42,559 nucleotides of DNA from UBA1447 sp964568955 (GTDB lineage: Bacteria > Bacillota > Clostridia > Oscillospirales > Acutalibacteraceae): the NCBI GenBank assembly GCA_964568955.1, contig CAZMSM010000013.1:1-42559 (forward strand), given 5' to 3'. Shown one piece after another: positions 1 to 7,881 of this stretch. Positions within the stretch are counted from its first letter, which is position 1; each line of letters starts with the position of its first letter. The notes below the pieces were generated by a model. It ran no database searches. It worked only from the letters and a program-made list of their open reading frames with translations, and was not told where the DNA came from. A program made the translations under genes and the position numbers.

Positions 1-2
1 GG

Positions 3-266
3 AAGATCTATGGGGGGACCGGATTGAGGGCGGGCCTCCATTTTACCCGCTTTGACGGGAAATACGGCTATGAAAACCAAAACTTCTTCATGGCCACCAT
101 CCCCTTCTTTGCCGGCTATCGTAAAAAAGGAGACCGCTTTACCGTGATGTTTGACGGCGGCGTCAACCTTCATACCAAACTGGCCTCCCTCGACCCTGAC
201 TGGGAAATTCCGGGAATGGAAGCCCTCGATAATTCCCTTTCCCTCGCTGCAAGATTCCGGCTGGGT
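3..266 (+). CDS. Partial reading frame open at both ends, possible beta-barrel fragment; probably foreign to the rest of the contig
   Basis: The plus-strand frame is open from the window edge to about 266 and reads like real protein: a Gly/aromatic-rich stretch (YGGTGLRAGLHFTRF) is followed by alternating strands such as RFTVMFDGGVNLH and SLSLAARFRLG. That alternation resembles an outer-membrane beta-barrel, which would not fit a Gram-positive host. No start or stop is visible. Beyond about 266 this frame runs antisense to the addB coding sequence, and the addB protein stops resembling AddB at the same place. I infer a chimeric join near 258-270. The alternative is that addB continues to the edge with a divergent segment, because its frame also stays open there. 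Confidence 0.4.
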
Positions 267-1391
267 AACGACAGGCTGGCGTTTGTCAATAAAAACGGGC
301 ACCTCACACTTTTTGAGGGCGGATTTGAGCGACGCCTCATAGGTCTCAGCCGTGCGGGCAATCACCGCAATATCACGGCAGCGCAGACCCTCTTCCCGCA
401 ATAATTTTTTAACGGTCATGGCAACAAATTCACATTCGCTGATAATATCCCCCGCGGCTGTGAGTGTCACCGCGCTTGTCGGTTTTTCATACACCACGGC
501 ACTCGGATTGTATAGCCCCGCTTCAAGCGCGGCAAGGGCGCCGTCATCCCCTTCATTGGCGGGCACATTAACGATGCCCTCACGAGTTAGCAACAAGGGT
601 TGTGCAATCGGAAGGCCCTGCTTTTTCGCGATATCCATAATTTGATTGGCCGTGCGTTTCGTATGAGCAAAAACGCCCATGTCCCCTTTTGCCGGGTAGA
701 GGCTATCCGTACAAAGGGTGATATAGACCGACTCCGACTGCGCCAAAATGCGTTGTATAATCTTAAGTTCCTGCCCGGTAAAGCCTCTAAAAGCATCAAT
801 CGCCACAACTTTGCCGGCAAAAAATGCCCGGTCGAGCAGGGTATCATATAAATTTGTCAATTCATCCTGCCCATCAAAAAAACTGCGAGCAACCAGTGCC
901 TCGTAAGCGGAAAGAACCAGGGCAATCTCCCGTGTTTTTTTCTTGAGCAAACACGCCGGCATCCGGTCGGAAACATCCATTATCTCCGCCGTCGCGACGG
1001 CCCCTTGTTTGAGTTCTACGCTCAAACCAAGCATTTCCGCAATAACGGCAGGGCTCTGCCGATGACGGGCATACACCTCAAGCGAATCCCCCACGCTTTC
1101 GAGCGCAAGGCTCATGAGTATCGCCCGCCCCGCATCGTCAATCGGTCGCCCGCTCTTACCGCCGTACTGCCGAAAAACGCTGTGTGCCAGGCGTGAAAAG
1201 CTCAGCACATCAACGCCGCTTGCATCCTTCGCTCCAAGCCTTTCCAACATCGCCCGCTCAGAATGGAAGGAGTATTGTTCCGGCACAAGTAGAATTAAAT
1301 CCCGCCGACCGGCACGGACAAAATCTTCAAGCAGTGTATGCACATAGGTGGTTTTGCCGCTGTGCGCCCTGCCAAGAATAAAATGAAGCAT
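267..1391 (-). CDS. addB: AddB helicase-nuclease subunit, N-terminal part
   Basis: AddB is the second subunit of the AddAB (RexAB) complex, which processes DNA double-strand ends for RecA-dependent repair in the cytoplasm. The protein starts MLHFILGRAHSGKTT, with the Walker A-like GRAHSGKT at residues 7-14. It continues with family-typical stretches: LLVPEQYSFHSERAML, VLSFSRLAHSVFRQYGG, DDAGRAILMSLAL and later FIDKRQPVVTQP. The ATG at 1391 has an AAGGGAG ribosome binding site at 1399-1405 and a promoter further upstream. About 375 residues are recognisable of a protein that is usually around 1100 or more, so the helicase-like remainder and the C-terminal nuclease/iron-sulfur region are missing. 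The frame stays open to base 1, but the last ~88 codons do not look like AddB (see the edge fragment). Confidence 0.85.
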
Positions 1392-1450
1392 AGTACAACT
1401 CCCTTATACCAAATTCTCTGCGGTTATTTGTCGTTTAAACTGTTGCTACG

Positions 1451-1479
1451 ATTATAGCACAATGGCGTGTTTTCGTCAG
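1451..1479 (-). promoter_or_regulatory. Sigma-A-type promoter for addB
   Basis: On the minus strand a -35 CTGACG (1479-1474) is separated by 17 bases from a perfect -10 TATAAT (1456-1451). An extended -10 TGC lies just before the -10. The predicted start near 1444 gives a leader of about 50 bases before the addB ATG. Confidence 0.65.
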
Positions 1480-1588
1480 TAGGTTTTGATGGTTTTTGGC
1501 AAGAGGACGCGACGGTGTCCCAAAATAGTCCCATATACTCGAATTTTTGTGTAATCGGTCGATTAAGGAAGATTGATAAAGGACGACG

Positions 1589-1636
1589 ACCTCTCCGTCA
1601 GACTGCGGTCTGCCACCTCTCCTTACCAAGGAGAGG
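1589..1636. repeat. Palindromic repeat element, inverted relative to the 59-bp tandem units
   Basis: Two hairpins stand in series. The first is CAGAC/GTCTG around TGCG (1599-1612). The second is a perfect 9-bp stem CCTCTCCTT/AAGGAGAGG with loop ACC (1616-1636). The reverse complement of the neighbouring 59-bp unit has the same order: ACCTCTC, GTCA..TGCGGT, then a CTCTCC/GGAGAG hairpin. This is therefore a diverged copy of that family in the opposite orientation. Such elements are common between genes in gut Clostridia. No coding function is seen. Confidence 0.75.
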
Positions 1637-1660
1637 CAATTACGGAGGCTGCTCCTCTTT

Positions 1661-1837
1661 GGCTCTCCTATGCTAGGAGAGCTGTCACCGCAGTGACTGA
1701 GAGGTAGACGCCCCTCCCCGGCTCTCCTATGCTAGGAGAGCTGTCACCGCAGTGACTGAGAGGTAGACGCTCCTCCTTGGCTCTCCTATGTTAGGAGAGC
1801 TGTCACCGCAGTGACTGAGAGGTAGACGTTCCTCTAC
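1661..1837. repeat. Three tandem 59-bp palindromic repeat units, with a decayed fourth
   Basis: The unit beginning GGCTCTCCTA repeats at 1661, 1720 and 1779 with an exact 59-base period and only a few substitutions. A broken fourth copy lies at about 1838-1850. Each unit holds a perfect 9-bp hairpin (GCTCTCCTA, loop TGC, TAGGAGAGC) and a 5-bp one (GTCAC, loop CGCA, GTGAC). The spacer-like part is repeated along with the hairpins, so this is a tandem array of a non-coding element and not a CRISPR. Together with the inverted copy at 1589-1636 it fills most of the addB/fucosidase intergenic region. Confidence 0.85.
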
Positions 1838-1942
1838 ATTAGGAGAGCTAACAAACGACATCGGCAGTTTGTAAAGCAGGGGCTCTACTCTTGCCCTTGT
1901 GAACCTCTTGTGAGCCTAGAAGCAGAGTTTTCTCCAAATTCA

Positions 1943-1971
1943 TTTACAAGCAACCGTATATATGGTATCTT
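1943..1971 (+). promoter_or_regulatory. Sigma-A-type promoter for the fucosidase gene
   Basis: A -35 TTTACA (1943-1948), a 17-base spacer and a -10 TATCTT (1966-1971) with extended -10 TGG (1963-1965) precede the fucosidase gene. The region is markedly AT-rich. The predicted transcript start near 1978 gives a ~60-base leader to the ATG at 2042. Confidence 0.5.
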
Positions 1972-2041
1972 ATATTTTAAATAAACGGTTAAATATCCAA
2001 GTGGAGGGATTATGTATATGTGCGATAGAAGGGGTAAAAAT

Positions 2042-3454
2042 ATGGATAAAATAGTAGAAATGGCGTCCAAGGTGGTGCCCAGCGAACGGCAATTAAAATG
2101 GCAGGAACTGGAGTTTTATGCATTTATACATTTTGGCGTGAACACCTTCACCGGGTCCGAATGGGGTTCGGGTTATGAATCCCCGGAGATATTTGAGCCA
2201 ACGAAACTTGACACGAGGCAATGGGTGTCCACCATCAAAACTGCCGGTATGAGGGGGCTTATCCTCACCGCTAAGCACCATGATGGCTTTTGTTTGTGGC
2301 CGAGTGCTTATACCGACCATAGCGTTAAGTTTAGTAACTGGATGGGCGGGCGCGGCGATGTGGTGAAGGAAACTGCGGATGCTTGTCGGGAGTATGGCAT
2401 TAAGTTTGGCATCTACCTTTCACCGTGGGACAAACACGACCCACGCTACGGCGAGGGCGAAGCGTATAATAAATACTTTAAGAATCAGCTAACGGAACTG
2501 CTCACGCATTACGGTGACATCTTCTGTGTGTGGTTTGACGGCGCGTGTGGCGAGGGCAAAAAGGGCAGAGTGCAAGAGTATGATTGGGAAAGTTATTACG
2601 CAATCATTCGAGAACTTCAACCGGACGCAGTTATCTCCGTTTGCGGGCCGGATGTGCGTTGGATCGGCAATGAGGCGGGCGTGTGCAGAAAGTCGGAGTG
2701 GAGCGTTGTCCCCTATTATTACAACAGTTCCGAATTAACGGCCGCCGCATCGCAAAAAGAAGACGGCAAGGCGCCAAAGAAAGTAAACTATACGGCACTG
2801 GATATCGGCAGCCGCAAGGCGATTAAAAATGCAGGGCGCCTGATTTGGTACCCGGCCGAAGTGGATGTGTCCATTCGCAAAGGATGGTTTTACCATCCGA
2901 GTGACGATATCGGCATCAAGCCGCTTTCGAAACTCTTGGATTTTTATTATAACTCTGTCGGCGCAAATGCGGCCCTGCTACTCAACATACCACCCACCAA
3001 AGAAGGTGTGATTCATGAGCGCGATGCCGATATGCTCTTGTCCATGGGGGCCCAACTGTCCATTGATTTTAACGAAAACTTGGCGGAGGGTTCCGTCATG
3101 TCGGCCTCCAACTGCTTGGACGACGCACACAGCGCACAGATGGCGCTTAGCGACGACTCGGGCGAATACTGGCACTCCGGCATGAACCCGGATAAGCCCT
3201 GGCTGATGATTGATTTGGACGATGAATACGACATCAACAAGGTGGTGCTCGGTGAGCACATACGCACGGGGCAGCAGATTGAAAGTTTTAAACTCTACGG
3301 CGAAATTGAGGGCAAGTGGAAACTGCTCGCCGAAAACACGGTCATCGGCTACAAGCGCATTTGCCGATTTGACGAAGTGCGGGTACGGTACATAAAGCTC
3401 GTTATCGAAAGCACCCGCTGTTTTGCCACCATATCGAAGTTTGAGGCTTATTAA
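2042..3454 (+). CDS. GH29 alpha-L-fucosidase with C-terminal F5/8 type C (CBM32-like) domain
   Basis: The enzyme probably releases alpha-L-fucose from host or dietary glycans. Family GH29 retaining-fucosidase signatures are visible: IHFGVNTFTGSEWG (residues 29-42), AKHHDGFCLWPS (77-88), and the nucleophile motif VWFDG, whose Asp is residue 166. Residues ~345-470 resemble a discoidin/F5-8C carbohydrate-binding domain (HSGMNPDKPWLMIDL then IKLVIEST). No signal peptide is seen, so it may act in the cytoplasm on imported oligosaccharides. I chose ATG 2042 because GAAGGGG lies seven bases upstream and the protein then begins in family register. Two upstream in-frame ATGs (2012, 2018) also follow a GGAGGG and cannot be excluded. 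Length from 2042 is 470 aa. The next gene's promoter overlaps its stop codon. Confidence 0.88.
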   Translation: MDKIVEMASKVVPSERQLKWQELEFYAFIHFGVNTFTGSEWGSGYESPEIFEPTKLDTRQWVSTIKTAGMRGLILTAKHHDGFCLWPSAYTDHSVKFSNWMGGRGDVVKETADACREYGIKFGIYLSPWDKHDPRYGEGEAYNKYFKNQLTELLTHYGDIFCVWFDGACGEGKKGRVQEYDWESYYAIIRELQPDAVISVCGPDVRWIGNEAGVCRKSEWSVVPYYYNSSELTAAASQKEDGKAPKKVNYTALDIGSRKAIKNAGRLIWYPAEVDVSIRKGWFYHPSDDIGIKPLSKLLDFYYNSVGANAALLLNIPPTKEGVIHERDADMLLSMGAQLSIDFNENLAEGSVMSASNCLDDAHSAQMALSDDSGEYWHSGMNPDKPWLMIDLDDEYDINKVVLGEHIRTGQQIESFKLYGEIEGKWKLLAENTVIGYKRICRFDEVRVRYIKLVIESTRCFATISKFEAY

Positions 3455-3479
3455 CAAAAGTTTGCATACGATATATAAT
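3451..3479 (+). promoter_or_regulatory. Near-consensus promoter for cca, overlapping the fucosidase stop codon
   Basis: TTAACA (3451-3456), a 17-base spacer and a perfect TATAAT (3474-3479) form a strong sigma-A-type promoter. Its -35 box overlaps the TAA of the fucosidase gene at 3452-3454. The predicted start near 3486 leaves only about 16 leader bases containing the GAGGGA ribosome binding site. Confidence 0.7.
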
Positions 3480-3501
3480 CCATGTATTGCGAGGGAAATT
3501 G

Positions 3502-4833
3502 ATGAAAATAACTTTGCCCCCTCAGGTTGAAACCGTTATCAACATCCTTGCAGACGAAGGCTTTAAATCGTACATTGTCGGTGGCAGTGTGCGCGACTGC
3601 ATCATGGGAAAAACGCCCTTTGACTGGGATATAACCACGCAAGCAAAACCGGCGGAAATTGCTCGGGCTTTTGTAAAACACAAGGTGATTGAAACCGGCA
3701 TTAAACACGGTACGCTTACGGTGGTTTTGGATGGGCTTTCTATGGAGATAACGACCTTTCGCATTGACGGTGATTATAGCGACAACCGTCGCCCGGATTC
3801 GGTTGCGTTCACCACAGACTTGATGCAAGATTTAAGCCGCCGAGATTTTACCGTGAACGCCCTTGCCTATTCCCCGCAAGAAGGGGTTGTGGATTACTTT
3901 GGCGGGTGTGACGATATTAAAAGCAAAACCATCCGCTGTGTCGGCAGCCCGAATGTACGCTTTGGCGAGGACGCACTGCGAATTTTAAGGGCCCTGCGTT
4001 TCGCAAGCAGCTTGGATTTTGACATAGAGCCAGAAACAGCCCAAAGCCTTTTGGTAAACCGGCGTTCTTTGAAGAATGTCGCTGCCGAAAGAAAACAGTC
4101 GGAACTCATTAAACTCCTGTGCGGCAAAGCGGTTGAACGCGTTCTTTTGGATTACCCTGATATTATTTTTGAGATCCTACCGGAGCTTAGAATCACAAGC
4201 GGTTTTGACCCACATGATAACGAAATTTTTGATCTCTACGAACACAGCGCACACAGTGTAGCCTTGATTAAAAATGAGCCGGAACTGCGTGTTACCATGC
4301 TGCTGCTCAGCAGTGGCAAACCGGCGTGTTTTACGTTAGATGATAACGGCAATGGTAGTTTTTACGGACACGCTTCTGCCGGGGAGGACATTGCGCTGGC
4401 CGTGCTTAACCGCCTGAAGTTCAGTAAACGCTTTACACAAGAGGTAACACAGCTTGTGCGTTACCAAAATATTCCGGTTTTTGATGACCCCAAAACGCTC
4501 AAAAAATGGCTTGTCAAACTGGGCAAGGAGCTTTTCGAAAAACTGCTCCGGGTAAAGCGAGCGGATTTGCTTGCACGCTCCCCTATCGATTATGAGCAGG
4601 TTGCCTTGGTGGATGAGTTGGATGCGCAAATGAACCGCTTACTGGAGCAAGGTTTTTGCCTTTCCATTCAGGATTTAAAAATCAACGGGACAGACTTAAT
4701 CGGTTTGGGCCTGCCTGTGGGCAGAGCAGTCGGCCATATGTTAGAGCGCTTGTTTAAAGCCGTTGTTGATGAAAAAACAGTTAACGAGAAAAGTGCACTC
4801 ATTAGAACAGCCAAAGAGTTTATGGAAAAATAA
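3502..4833 (+). CDS. cca: CCA-adding tRNA nucleotidyltransferase (class II)
   Basis: The enzyme adds or repairs the 3' CCA of tRNA from CTP and ATP without a template. Class II motifs appear in order: GGSVRD (residues 27-32), catalytic carboxylates in FDWDI (40-44), RRDFTVNALA (113-122), EDALRILRALRFAS (156-169) and the AERKQSEL segment (195-202). The remainder is the helical body and tail. The 443-residue length is typical of bacterial enzymes. ATG 3502 was chosen over an in-frame TTG at 3487 because GAGGGA (3491-3496) sits just before it. The gene has its own promoter at the end of the fucosidase gene. A poly(A) polymerase specificity cannot be excluded from motifs alone, but genomes of this type normally carry the CCA-adding form. 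Confidence 0.9.
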   Translation: MKITLPPQVETVINILADEGFKSYIVGGSVRDCIMGKTPFDWDITTQAKPAEIARAFVKHKVIETGIKHGTLTVVLDGLSMEITTFRIDGDYSDNRRPDSVAFTTDLMQDLSRRDFTVNALAYSPQEGVVDYFGGCDDIKSKTIRCVGSPNVRFGEDALRILRALRFASSLDFDIEPETAQSLLVNRRSLKNVAAERKQSELIKLLCGKAVERVLLDYPDIIFEILPELRITSGFDPHDNEIFDLYEHSAHSVALIKNEPELRVTMLLLSSGKPACFTLDDNGNGSFYGHASAGEDIALAVLNRLKFSKRFTQEVTQLVRYQNIPVFDDPKTLKKWLVKLGKELFEKLLRVKRADLLARSPIDYEQVALVDELDAQMNRLLEQGFCLSIQDLKINGTDLIGLGLPVGRAVGHMLERLFKAVVDEKTVNEKSALIRTAKEFMEK

Positions 4834-4911
4834 AAGCTCAAGTGAATGAGCGTTGCAATGACAAAACATGCCCGCAAAACAGAATTCGATTATATTTATA
4901 AGGAGCCATAC

Positions 4912-5979
4912 ATGAGTAATTATATAACGGAAGTTATAACCAAAGAAAAGGCCACGGAGTTTGACACCTATGTGACGGCCAGCCCAAAAGCCAGCTTTAT
5001 GCAGATGAGCACCTGGGCAGATGTTAAAAACAACTGGAAGTGGCGCGGCATTATCTGCCGAGACAAGGACGGGAAAATATGCGGCACCATAGCGGTGCTT
5101 ATCCGTAAAGTGCCGATGTTGCCCTATTCGCTTTTTTATTGCCCGCGTGGACCCGTGTGCGATTTGCACGATAAAGAAGTCATTACCGTCTTGATTGACG
5201 CATTAAAAAAGCTTGGCAAAGAGTTCCGCTGTTGCGACATAAAGCTGGACCCCGATGTTGCCGTGGATGACGATGTTTTTAGGAAAATTGCCATTGACCT
5301 TGGCTTTAAACTCATGGGCAACACCATGAGTTTTGAGACCGCACAACCGCGTTTCGTCTTCCGACTGGATGTGGATGGCAAAACAGAGGATGAAGTCATG
5401 GCCGCTTTCCACTCTAAAACCCGTTACAACATAAGGGTCGCCATCAAAAAAGGGGTTACCGTTGAAATAAAAGGCCCTGAGGCCGCCGAAGAATTCCACA
5501 AAATTATGATTGAAACCGGTACTCGGGATGATTTTGGCATCCGCAGTGCCGATTATTTCGGGAGAATGGTTACCGCAATGGGCGAAAACGCACGCTTCTA
5601 TATGGCGTATTATGAGGGCAAACCGATAGCCGGCTCGCTCGCACTGCGTTGTGGGAACAAGGTTTGGTACCTGTACGGGGCATCGTCCAACGAAAGCAGA
5701 AATGTAATGCCGAACTATTTGGTGCAATGGTCTATGATTCAATGGGCCATTGAATCCGGTTGCCAGATATACGACTTTCGCGGTGTTTCCGGTTTTCTGG
5801 ATGAAAGCAATCCCCTTTTCGGTATCTATAAATTCAAAAAGGGATTTAACGGTGACCTTGTTGAATTTATCGGCGAAATGGATTTGATTTTAAAACCGTT
5901 GGGCTTTAAATTTGTCAACCTTGCAAGTAGCTCTATTAAAAAATACGCACGGTTTAAAGGGGCGTTCCATAAAAAATGA
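4912..5979 (+). CDS. FemABX-family aminoacyltransferase (peptidoglycan interpeptide branching)
   Basis: FemABX enzymes use aminoacyl-tRNA to attach amino acids to the stem-peptide side chain of lipid II or UDP-MurNAc-pentapeptide at the inner membrane face. The two GNAT-like halves are recognisable: SFMQMSTWADVKNNW near the N terminus (residues 28-42), LFYCPRGPVCD, then FHSKTRYNIRVAIKKGV. The C-terminal half carries FYMAYYEGKPIAGSLAL, VWYLYGASSNESR, YDFRGVSGF and GIYKFKKGFNG, all typical of this family. ATG 4912 has AGGAG at 4901-4905. Length is 355 aa, with no coiled-coil tRNA-synthetase-like insertion seen. Its TGA overlaps the ATG of the racemase gene (ATGA), so the two are translationally coupled, which fits a joint role in wall precursor synthesis. 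The amino acid transferred is unknown. Confidence 0.85.
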   Translation: MSNYITEVITKEKATEFDTYVTASPKASFMQMSTWADVKNNWKWRGIICRDKDGKICGTIAVLIRKVPMLPYSLFYCPRGPVCDLHDKEVITVLIDALKKLGKEFRCCDIKLDPDVAVDDDVFRKIAIDLGFKLMGNTMSFETAQPRFVFRLDVDGKTEDEVMAAFHSKTRYNIRVAIKKGVTVEIKGPEAAEEFHKIMIETGTRDDFGIRSADYFGRMVTAMGENARFYMAYYEGKPIAGSLALRCGNKVWYLYGASSNESRNVMPNYLVQWSMIQWAIESGCQIYDFRGVSGFLDESNPLFGIYKFKKGFNGDLVEFIGEMDLILKPLGFKFVNLASSSIKKYARFKGAFHKK

Positions 5980-7067
5980 GATATGTAATTGACAAATCTT
6001 CACTGATGGAGAATGTGCAAATTATCAAAAAAATCGCAGGTGCGGTGCCTGTTATCGGCGTTGTCAAGGGCAATGGGTACGGGCTTGGCACGGTGCGCTT
6101 TGCCGAAGTGTTGGTTGAATGCGGAATAGGTGTGCTGGCTGTCGCCTGCATTGAAGAAGCGCGGGCACTGCGAGGTGCCCGCATTGCATTGCCGGTATTG
6201 TTGCTGACACCGCCCGCCAATGCGGCTATCGCAGGCTCCGTCATTTCCCTCGAACTTATTGCCGCCGTTGACTCCCACGCCAGCGCGCAATTGCTGGACA
6301 CGGCGGCGAAAGCGAAGGCCGTCAAAGCAAAGGCTCACATAAAAATTGACACCGGGCTTGGCCGCTACGGCTTTTTACCCGGTGAGGAAAATAAAATAAT
6401 CGATGTCTACAACAGTTTTGACAGCATTGATTTTACGGGGATTTATTCGCATTTTTCCTGCTCGTTTGCCAAAAGTCCGGAATCTCTTAATCGGCAGTTG
6501 GAAAAATTTATTGCCGTAACACAGGTTTTGGAAAACGCGGGGGTTGACTGCGGCGTCAAGCATATTGCAAACTCGTCCGCCGCCCTGCTTTACCCTGCCA
6601 CACACTTGGACTGTGTTCGCATCGGCTCCGCTTTTTTGGGCAGACTTGCCGTGCCGAACTTATATGGGCTCCACAAAATCGGTTTTATGGAATGTGAAAT
6701 CGCTGCCATCAAAGACCTCCCCAAAAACCACAACATCGGTTATGGTGATGCCTACAAAACAAAAAAGCCCGTGCGCATTGCCATCGTACCCATCGGCCAT
6801 ACACACGGCTTTGGGTTGGAAAAACGCAAGGACTGTTTTCGACTGCGGGATGTTGCGCGGTATGTTCTGAATGACCTAAAGCCGCTCTTCGGTCAAGAAA
6901 AACAGTACTGCCGAATCGGGGGACAACAAGTCCCCGTCATCGGCAGAATTGGTTTAACACACACAGCTGTGGATATTACCGGCCTTGATTGCGAAGTCGG
7001 CCATATTGCCGTGTTTGAGATGAACCCTTTGCAGGTGGATGCTTCGGTCGAGCGCGTGCTCCGTTAA
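5976..7067 (+). CDS. alr: Alanine-racemase-family PLP enzyme with unusual motifs
   Basis: Alanine racemases interconvert L- and D-amino acids with pyridoxal phosphate and supply D-Ala for peptidoglycan. The fold-type III barrel is clear. The PLP lysine is K31 in VIGVVKGNGYGLG (the usual motif is VKADAYGHG). KIDTGLGRYGF (123-133) carries the conserved Arg130, HIANSSA (196-202) follows, VRIGSAFLG (215-223) contains the ring-nitrogen Arg, and Y260 in GYGDAY matches the catalytic tyrosine. Some signatures are diverged: VPIGHTHGFG replaces VPIGYADGY, and RIGLTHTAVDIT replaces the RxCMDQxMVD segment. The protein is 363 aa and begins inside the preceding femAB-like stop. I infer an amino acid racemase for wall precursors. 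A substrate other than alanine (for example serine) is possible. Confidence 0.78.
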   Translation: MRYVIDKSSLMENVQIIKKIAGAVPVIGVVKGNGYGLGTVRFAEVLVECGIGVLAVACIEEARALRGARIALPVLLLTPPANAAIAGSVISLELIAAVDSHASAQLLDTAAKAKAVKAKAHIKIDTGLGRYGFLPGEENKIIDVYNSFDSIDFTGIYSHFSCSFAKSPESLNRQLEKFIAVTQVLENAGVDCGVKHIANSSAALLYPATHLDCVRIGSAFLGRLAVPNLYGLHKIGFMECEIAAIKDLPKNHNIGYGDAYKTKKPVRIAIVPIGHTHGFGLEKRKDCFRLRDVARYVLNDLKPLFGQEKQYCRIGGQQVPVIGRIGLTHTAVDITGLDCEVGHIAVFEMNPLQVDASVERVLR

Positions 7068-7069
7068 CT

Positions 7070-7813
7070 TCAGCCAATGGCAAACAGGTTGTTTAACCAG
7101 TCCATGCACATGCTAAACCACTGCTTTGCAAAGCGATTGGCCTCAAGTGCCGCGGGGTTGCTGCACACCACCGGGGTGGCAAGTGAAAAACCGTGGTGGC
7201 CTTTTTCAAATATATGCATTTCAAAAGGCACCTTAGCCTTATCAAGTGCCCCGGCAAACGCCAATGAATTTTCTATCGGTACGCAGGTATCTTCACTGCT
7301 GGCAAAAATAAATGCCGGCGGTGTTTTTGCGTCCACGAAGTCATTGACAGAAGGAACCGGTTCCGCCAAAACATCGCCAATGGAGGCTAAAATGCAGGCA
7401 TAGCCAAGGATAACAGCATTGGGGCGAACCCTGCCCATGGTGGCGAGTGCCGCGGCCAAGTGACCGCCGGCGGAAAAACCGATAACGGCGATTTTGTCTT
7501 TATCCACCGACCATTTGGCGGCGTTCATACGGATAAGTTCCAGTGCGGCCTCTGCATCCTCCAGCGGGCGTGGGAAAGCGGCTTTGCCTTTGCCAATGGA
7601 ATAACGTAAGACAAAAGCGTTGTAGCCTTGCGCCAAAAAAGCCATGGCAACAGGCTCCGCTTCCCGGTCGGAGCAAAATTTGTAACCGCCGCCGGGGCAG
7701 ACCAAGACCGCCGGGCGGGTTTTCATGTTGGGCATCTCCTCGGATGTGTCCAGAATATAGGTTGTCAGGGTGATGTCACTACCGTTTGGCAGGGTGAATA
7801 CTTCGGTTTTCAT
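7070..7813 (-). CDS. Alpha/beta-hydrolase, acetylesterase/xylan-esterase-like
   Basis: This probably removes acetyl (or similar ester) groups from carbohydrates. The oxyanion-hole motif CPGGGY (residues 39-44), nucleophile elbow IGFSAGGH with Ser114, acid Asp175 in ASSEDTCVP and His207 in KGHHGFS make a complete catalytic triad in the BD-FAE/acetylesterase style. At 247 aa it has normal length and no signal peptide, so it is cytoplasmic. The ATG at 7813 has GGAGGG at 7821-7826. It lies downstream of the GH38 mannosidase gene, separated by a 10-bp palindrome, and ends two bases from the convergent racemase gene with no room for a terminator. The glycoside hydrolase context supports a carbohydrate-ester substrate. 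Confidence 0.82.
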   Translation of the reverse strand: MKTEVFTLPNGSDITLTTYILDTSEEMPNMKTRPAVLVCPGGGYKFCSDREAEPVAMAFLAQGYNAFVLRYSIGKGKAAFPRPLEDAEAALELIRMNAAKWSVDKDKIAVIGFSAGGHLAAALATMGRVRPNAVILGYACILASIGDVLAEPVPSVNDFVDAKTPPAFIFASSEDTCVPIENSLAFAGALDKAKVPFEMHIFEKGHHGFSLATPVVCSNPAALEANRFAKQWFSMCMDWLNNLFAIG

Positions 7814-7847
7814 AAGGGTGCCCTCCTTAAATTTTTATAAAAGTTCA

Positions 7848-7876
7848 GTAGGGCGGGCAACTTGCACCCGCCCTAC
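7848..7876. repeat. Perfect 10-bp palindrome between mannosidase and esterase genes
   Basis: GTAGGGCGGG (7848-7857) and CCCGCCCTAC (7867-7876) form a perfect GC-rich stem with a 9-base loop. No T-run directly follows on the minus strand, so it is a poor intrinsic terminator. It more likely is a repetitive extragenic palindrome or an mRNA-stabilising or processing element in the mannosidase-esterase transcript. The GTAGGG edge is shared with the palindromes found inside coding sequences further right. Confidence 0.7.
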
Positions 7877-7881
7877 CGCTT

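Noticed and set aside
1661..1850. CRISPR-like array
   Set aside because: The whole 59-base period is conserved, including the parts that would be spacers, and the units fold into hairpins typical of intergenic palindromic repeats. No cas genes are nearby.
2012..2041. Earlier starts (2012, 2018) for the fucosidase
   Set aside because: They add a short, non-family N terminus, and a good ribosome binding site serves 2042. They are not fully excluded.
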